Below are positions 6,452 through 8,201 of a DNA stretch of 8,201 bases, one piece after another (within the stretch, counting starts at the first letter, position 1; each line of letters opens with the position of its first letter). Source of the DNA: an uncultured Lachnospiraceae bacterium (GTDB lineage Bacteria; Bacillota_A; Clostridia; Lachnospirales; Lachnospiraceae); NCBI GenBank assembly GCA_902767195.1, contig CACXGS010000145.1:1-8201 (forward strand), read 5' to 3'. Made by a program: the position numbers and the translations under genes. The notes under the pieces were generated by a model, which made no database searches, was not told the origin of the DNA, and worked only from the letters and a program-made list of their open reading frames with translations.

Positions 6452-7396
6452 TTACAGCTGCGGCTCGATATGCTCCCATACGAGATCAAGGACATCCTGC
6501 ACATTGTGATGCATGGCCTGGGTGGCAATCACTGCCTTCTTTTCCGGCAGTACAATTACAAACTGGCCTTCTCTGCCGTAAGCCCGGAAACCTCCTTTGC
6601 TATTGTGCCAGAAATAATACCCATAGCCACAAAGTTCATCATCTCCGTAGCCCGGAGGGTTGATCACGGAGGAATCTACCTGCATTCCGGTGGCTGCCTG
6701 CACCCATTCTGAAGAAAGATATCTTCTTCCCTCATAGACGCCATCCTTCAAATATAGTTCCCCCAGTTTGATCATATCGGCAATATCCAGATAAAGATCA
6801 CTGGCAGGGAAAGTATGACCCGCAGGATCGGTTCCCCAATGAGGCTTTTTCACATGCATAGGCTCCCAGAGTTTTTGGTAAAGATAATCGCATACAGACA
6901 TACCGACTGCCTTTTCCAGCATCCTTCCGGCAACGTAGGGTGCCAGGTTCCCGTAGGAGAACTTTTCTCCCGGCTCATAGCTCATAGGGCAGGAAAAAGC
7001 GTGTACCAGCCATTCTTTTTTGGCTGCCTCCGAATAATCTGAATTCACATCCTTTAATTTCTTCCTCTCAGCCGCCATGAGAAACGGCTGTCCGTGACCG
7101 GATGTCATGGTCATAAGGTGGATTAGTGTCACCTTGTCCCATCTTTTATCGTAGCCTTCCGGCAAATACTCTTTAAACATATCCACCGGTTTATCTTCCA
7201 GACTAAGCAATCCTTCATCAACAGCCATACCGATGCCGGTCACAAGGAAACTCTTGGCAATAGAAAATACATTGTGATAGATCATATCATCAAGCCTTTG
7301 AAGTCCCAGAGTAATTCCATCCTGAATGACCATAACAGCATCCAGATCAATCTGCTTCTCCTGTGAAGCTCTGACAAATGAATTCAATGACAGCAT
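6452..7396 (-). CDS. Cytoplasmic beta-lactamase-family (class C / S12) serine hydrolase
   Basis: This 314-aa protein carries the two main motifs of the serine beta-lactamase-like fold: the nucleophile box S45-I-A-K48 (in VFSIAKSF) and Y148-G-N150 (in FSYGNLAPY). LMTMTSGH at 94-101 and the segment GVYEGRRYLSSEWV (219-232) are typical family blocks. The third motif, usually Lys/His-Thr/Ser-Gly or HxG, reads YGREGQF (273-279), as in many esterase-like members, so true beta-lactamase or DD-peptidase activity is doubtful. No signal peptide or membrane segment is present, which points to a cytoplasmic esterase/amidase-type enzyme of unknown substrate. The start is set by AAGGGAGGA (7409-7401), four bases before ATG. 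It is convergent with the SAH operon and divergent from the kinase gene, so it is probably monocistronic. Its promoter was not found with confidence; a TATGAT at 7432-7427 on the minus strand lacks a good -35 box. Confidence 0.88.
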   Translation of the reverse strand: MLSLNSFVRASQEKQIDLDAVMVIQDGITLGLQRLDDMIYHNVFSIAKSFLVTGIGMAVDEGLLSLEDKPVDMFKEYLPEGYDKRWDKVTLIHLMTMTSGHGQPFLMAAERKKLKDVNSDYSEAAKKEWLVHAFSCPMSYEPGEKFSYGNLAPYVAGRMLEKAVGMSVCDYLYQKLWEPMHVKKPHWGTDPAGHTFPASDLYLDIADMIKLGELYLKDGVYEGRRYLSSEWVQAATGMQVDSSVINPPGYGDDELCGYGYYFWHNSKGGFRAYGREGQFVIVLPEKKAVIATQAMHHNVQDVLDLVWEHIEPQL

Positions 7397-7577
7397 AGTA
7401 TCCTCCCTTTCTGCAATAATTCCTTATCATACAGTATTCACCAGTCTATGCCTGATAACACTGATATATTTCTCCATCAAATCGCCAAGATTATTATCAC
7501 ATAAATATTTTAAAAAGTAAATCTTTCCTGGCGTGGGTATCCCTTTTTCAATTTCTTTTCTAATCGAAACTTATTTC

Positions 7578-7586
7578 TGCTATAAT
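7578..7586 (+). promoter_or_regulatory. Extended -10 promoter for the kinase gene
   Basis: TGC followed directly by a perfect TATAAT (7581-7586) is the extended -10 form (TGnTATAAT), which can work with a poor -35 box; no good -35 lies 16-18 bases upstream. The start of transcription would fall near 7593, leaving a leader of about 49 bases with GGAGG (7633-7637) before the kinase ATG. Confidence 0.6.
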
Positions 7587-7641
7587 ATTTAGAAGAAAAC
7601 ACGACGAACATTTTAAATCACCCGGAAGCCTCGGAGGAATT

Positions 7642-8201
7642 ATGGTACTACCCGAAAAATGGCACAACTGGCATATCGAAGATATCCTTGGAGAAGGCTC
7701 TTTCGGCAGAGTTTATGAGATTGAACAGGATGTCACTCTTGAGACGGCTGCCTTAAAGGTCATTCCCTGTGCGGATGAAGAGTCGGCCAGAAAAGAACTT
7801 CTTGCTATGGAAGAATTGTCAGAGTGTAAACATATCATGCCGGTTCTGGATTCTGCCTTCTGTGGGGGACAATTGTATATCATGATGCCTCTGATGGAAT
7901 CTCTGGTTGATTATCAGAGTATCCACCTTATGGACGAGGAATCCGTGATCCGTATGGGTATCGATCTCTGTAACGCTCTTTCTTTCTGCGAAGACCGGGG
8001 AATCCTGCACAGGGATATCAAACCGGATAATATCATGATTGATGACGAGGGAAACTTTGTTTTATCGGATTTCGGCTTCGCCATGAATCTGGAGGACCAG
8101 GACCTGGTCAAAGGGACCGAGGGATACATGCCGCCGGAAGTCCATCAAAAAAAAGTATACGGGCCTTCCAGTGACCTCTATTCCCTGGGCCTGGTCATGT
8201 A
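7642..8201 (+). CDS. Hanks-type Ser/Thr protein kinase (partial, C-terminus outside window)
   Basis: The first 186 residues are visible. The catalytic domain starts almost at the N-terminus: glycine loop GEGSFGRVY (17-25), ATP-anchoring K39 in AALKV, helix-C E52, catalytic loop HRDIKPDN (123-130, D125), metal-binding DFG (143-145), activation-segment end GTEGYMPPE (158-166) and SDLYSLG (177-183). All residues needed for activity are present, so this is a live kinase and not a pseudokinase. The activation loop between DFG and GTEGY is short (about 12 residues) and has no Thr/Ser, unlike PknB/PrkC enzymes that autophosphorylate there. Whether a membrane segment, PASTA repeats or other sensor follows cannot be seen. 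It is divergent from the hydrolase gene and starts after GGAGG (7633-7637), four bases before ATG. No PP2C phosphatase lies next to it within the window, so it is not obviously the usual prkC-stp pair. Confidence 0.92.
   Translation, partial: MVLPEKWHNWHIEDILGEGSFGRVYEIEQDVTLETAALKVIPCADEESARKELLAMEELSECKHIMPVLDSAFCGGQLYIMMPLMESLVDYQSIHLMDEESVIRMGIDLCNALSFCEDRGILHRDIKPDNIMIDDEGNFVLSDFGFAMNLEDQDLVKGTEGYMPPEVHQKKVYGPSSDLYSLGLVM

Noticed and set aside
7424..7458. TTATCA and TGATAA inverted pair upstream of the hydrolase gene
   Set aside because: Six-base AT-rich arms about 23 bases apart are expected by chance in this AT-rich region; no matching promoter geometry supports an operator.
7535..7548. 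GGG-TAT-CCC followed by five T, considered as a terminator
   Set aside because: The stem is three base pairs, too weak, and no plus-strand gene ends upstream of it in this gap.

Overview
The window looks like chromosomal DNA from a Gram-positive, low-to-mid GC anaerobe of the Clostridia, most likely a Lachnospiraceae-type gut bacterium. This is inferred from strong AGGAG-type Shine-Dalgarno sites before nearly every gene, compact ATGA-coupled operon structure, a SARP-type regulator with a receiver-like domain, and the kinds of proteins present. No rRNA, tRNA, CRISPR array, insertion sequence or phage gene is visible. The species cannot be named from the sequence alone.

Layout. (1) Positions 1-789, minus strand: the N-terminal 263 residues of a secreted or surface tyrosine-phosphatase-family protein, cut by the left edge. 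(2) 790-989: a divergent promoter region with one sigma-A-like promoter facing each way and a perfect inverted repeat inside the leftward promoter. (3) 990-6406, plus strand: a tight five-gene operon that starts at a TTGACA promoter (921-949) and ends in a strong intrinsic terminator (6406-6449). Its order is an unrecognised 164-aa protein, a response-regulator-like protein with a degenerate receiver and a SARP-type DNA-binding domain, an MTA/SAH deaminase (mtaD), an adenosylhomocysteinase-family enzyme (ahcY), and a multi-pass membrane protein carrying a YdcF/DUF218 domain. (4) 6452-7396, minus strand, convergent: a cytoplasmic serine hydrolase of the beta-lactamase (class C / S12) family. 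(5) 7397-7641: a second divergent region with an extended -10 promoter. (6) 7642-8201, plus strand: the first 186 residues of a Hanks-type Ser/Thr protein kinase, cut by the right edge.

How the genes fit together. The operon core handles S-adenosylhomocysteine (SAH), the product of SAM-dependent methylation. MtaD of this family converts SAH to S-inosylhomocysteine (SIH). The downstream AhcY has His-x-Glu-x-Lys (H50, E52, K54) where classical enzymes have His-x-Thr-x-Glu in the purine-binding site, and it lacks the C-terminal tail of classical enzymes. Both traits match the archaeal/Thermotoga-type enzyme, some members of which prefer SIH. The best reading is a deamination-first SAM-recycling route (SAH to SIH, then to inosine plus homocysteine) in a gut-type Firmicute. 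It is co-transcribed with its own putative phosphorylation-independent regulator and with a YdcF-domain membrane protein; E. coli YdcF has been reported to bind SAM. This route is an inference and needs biochemical proof.
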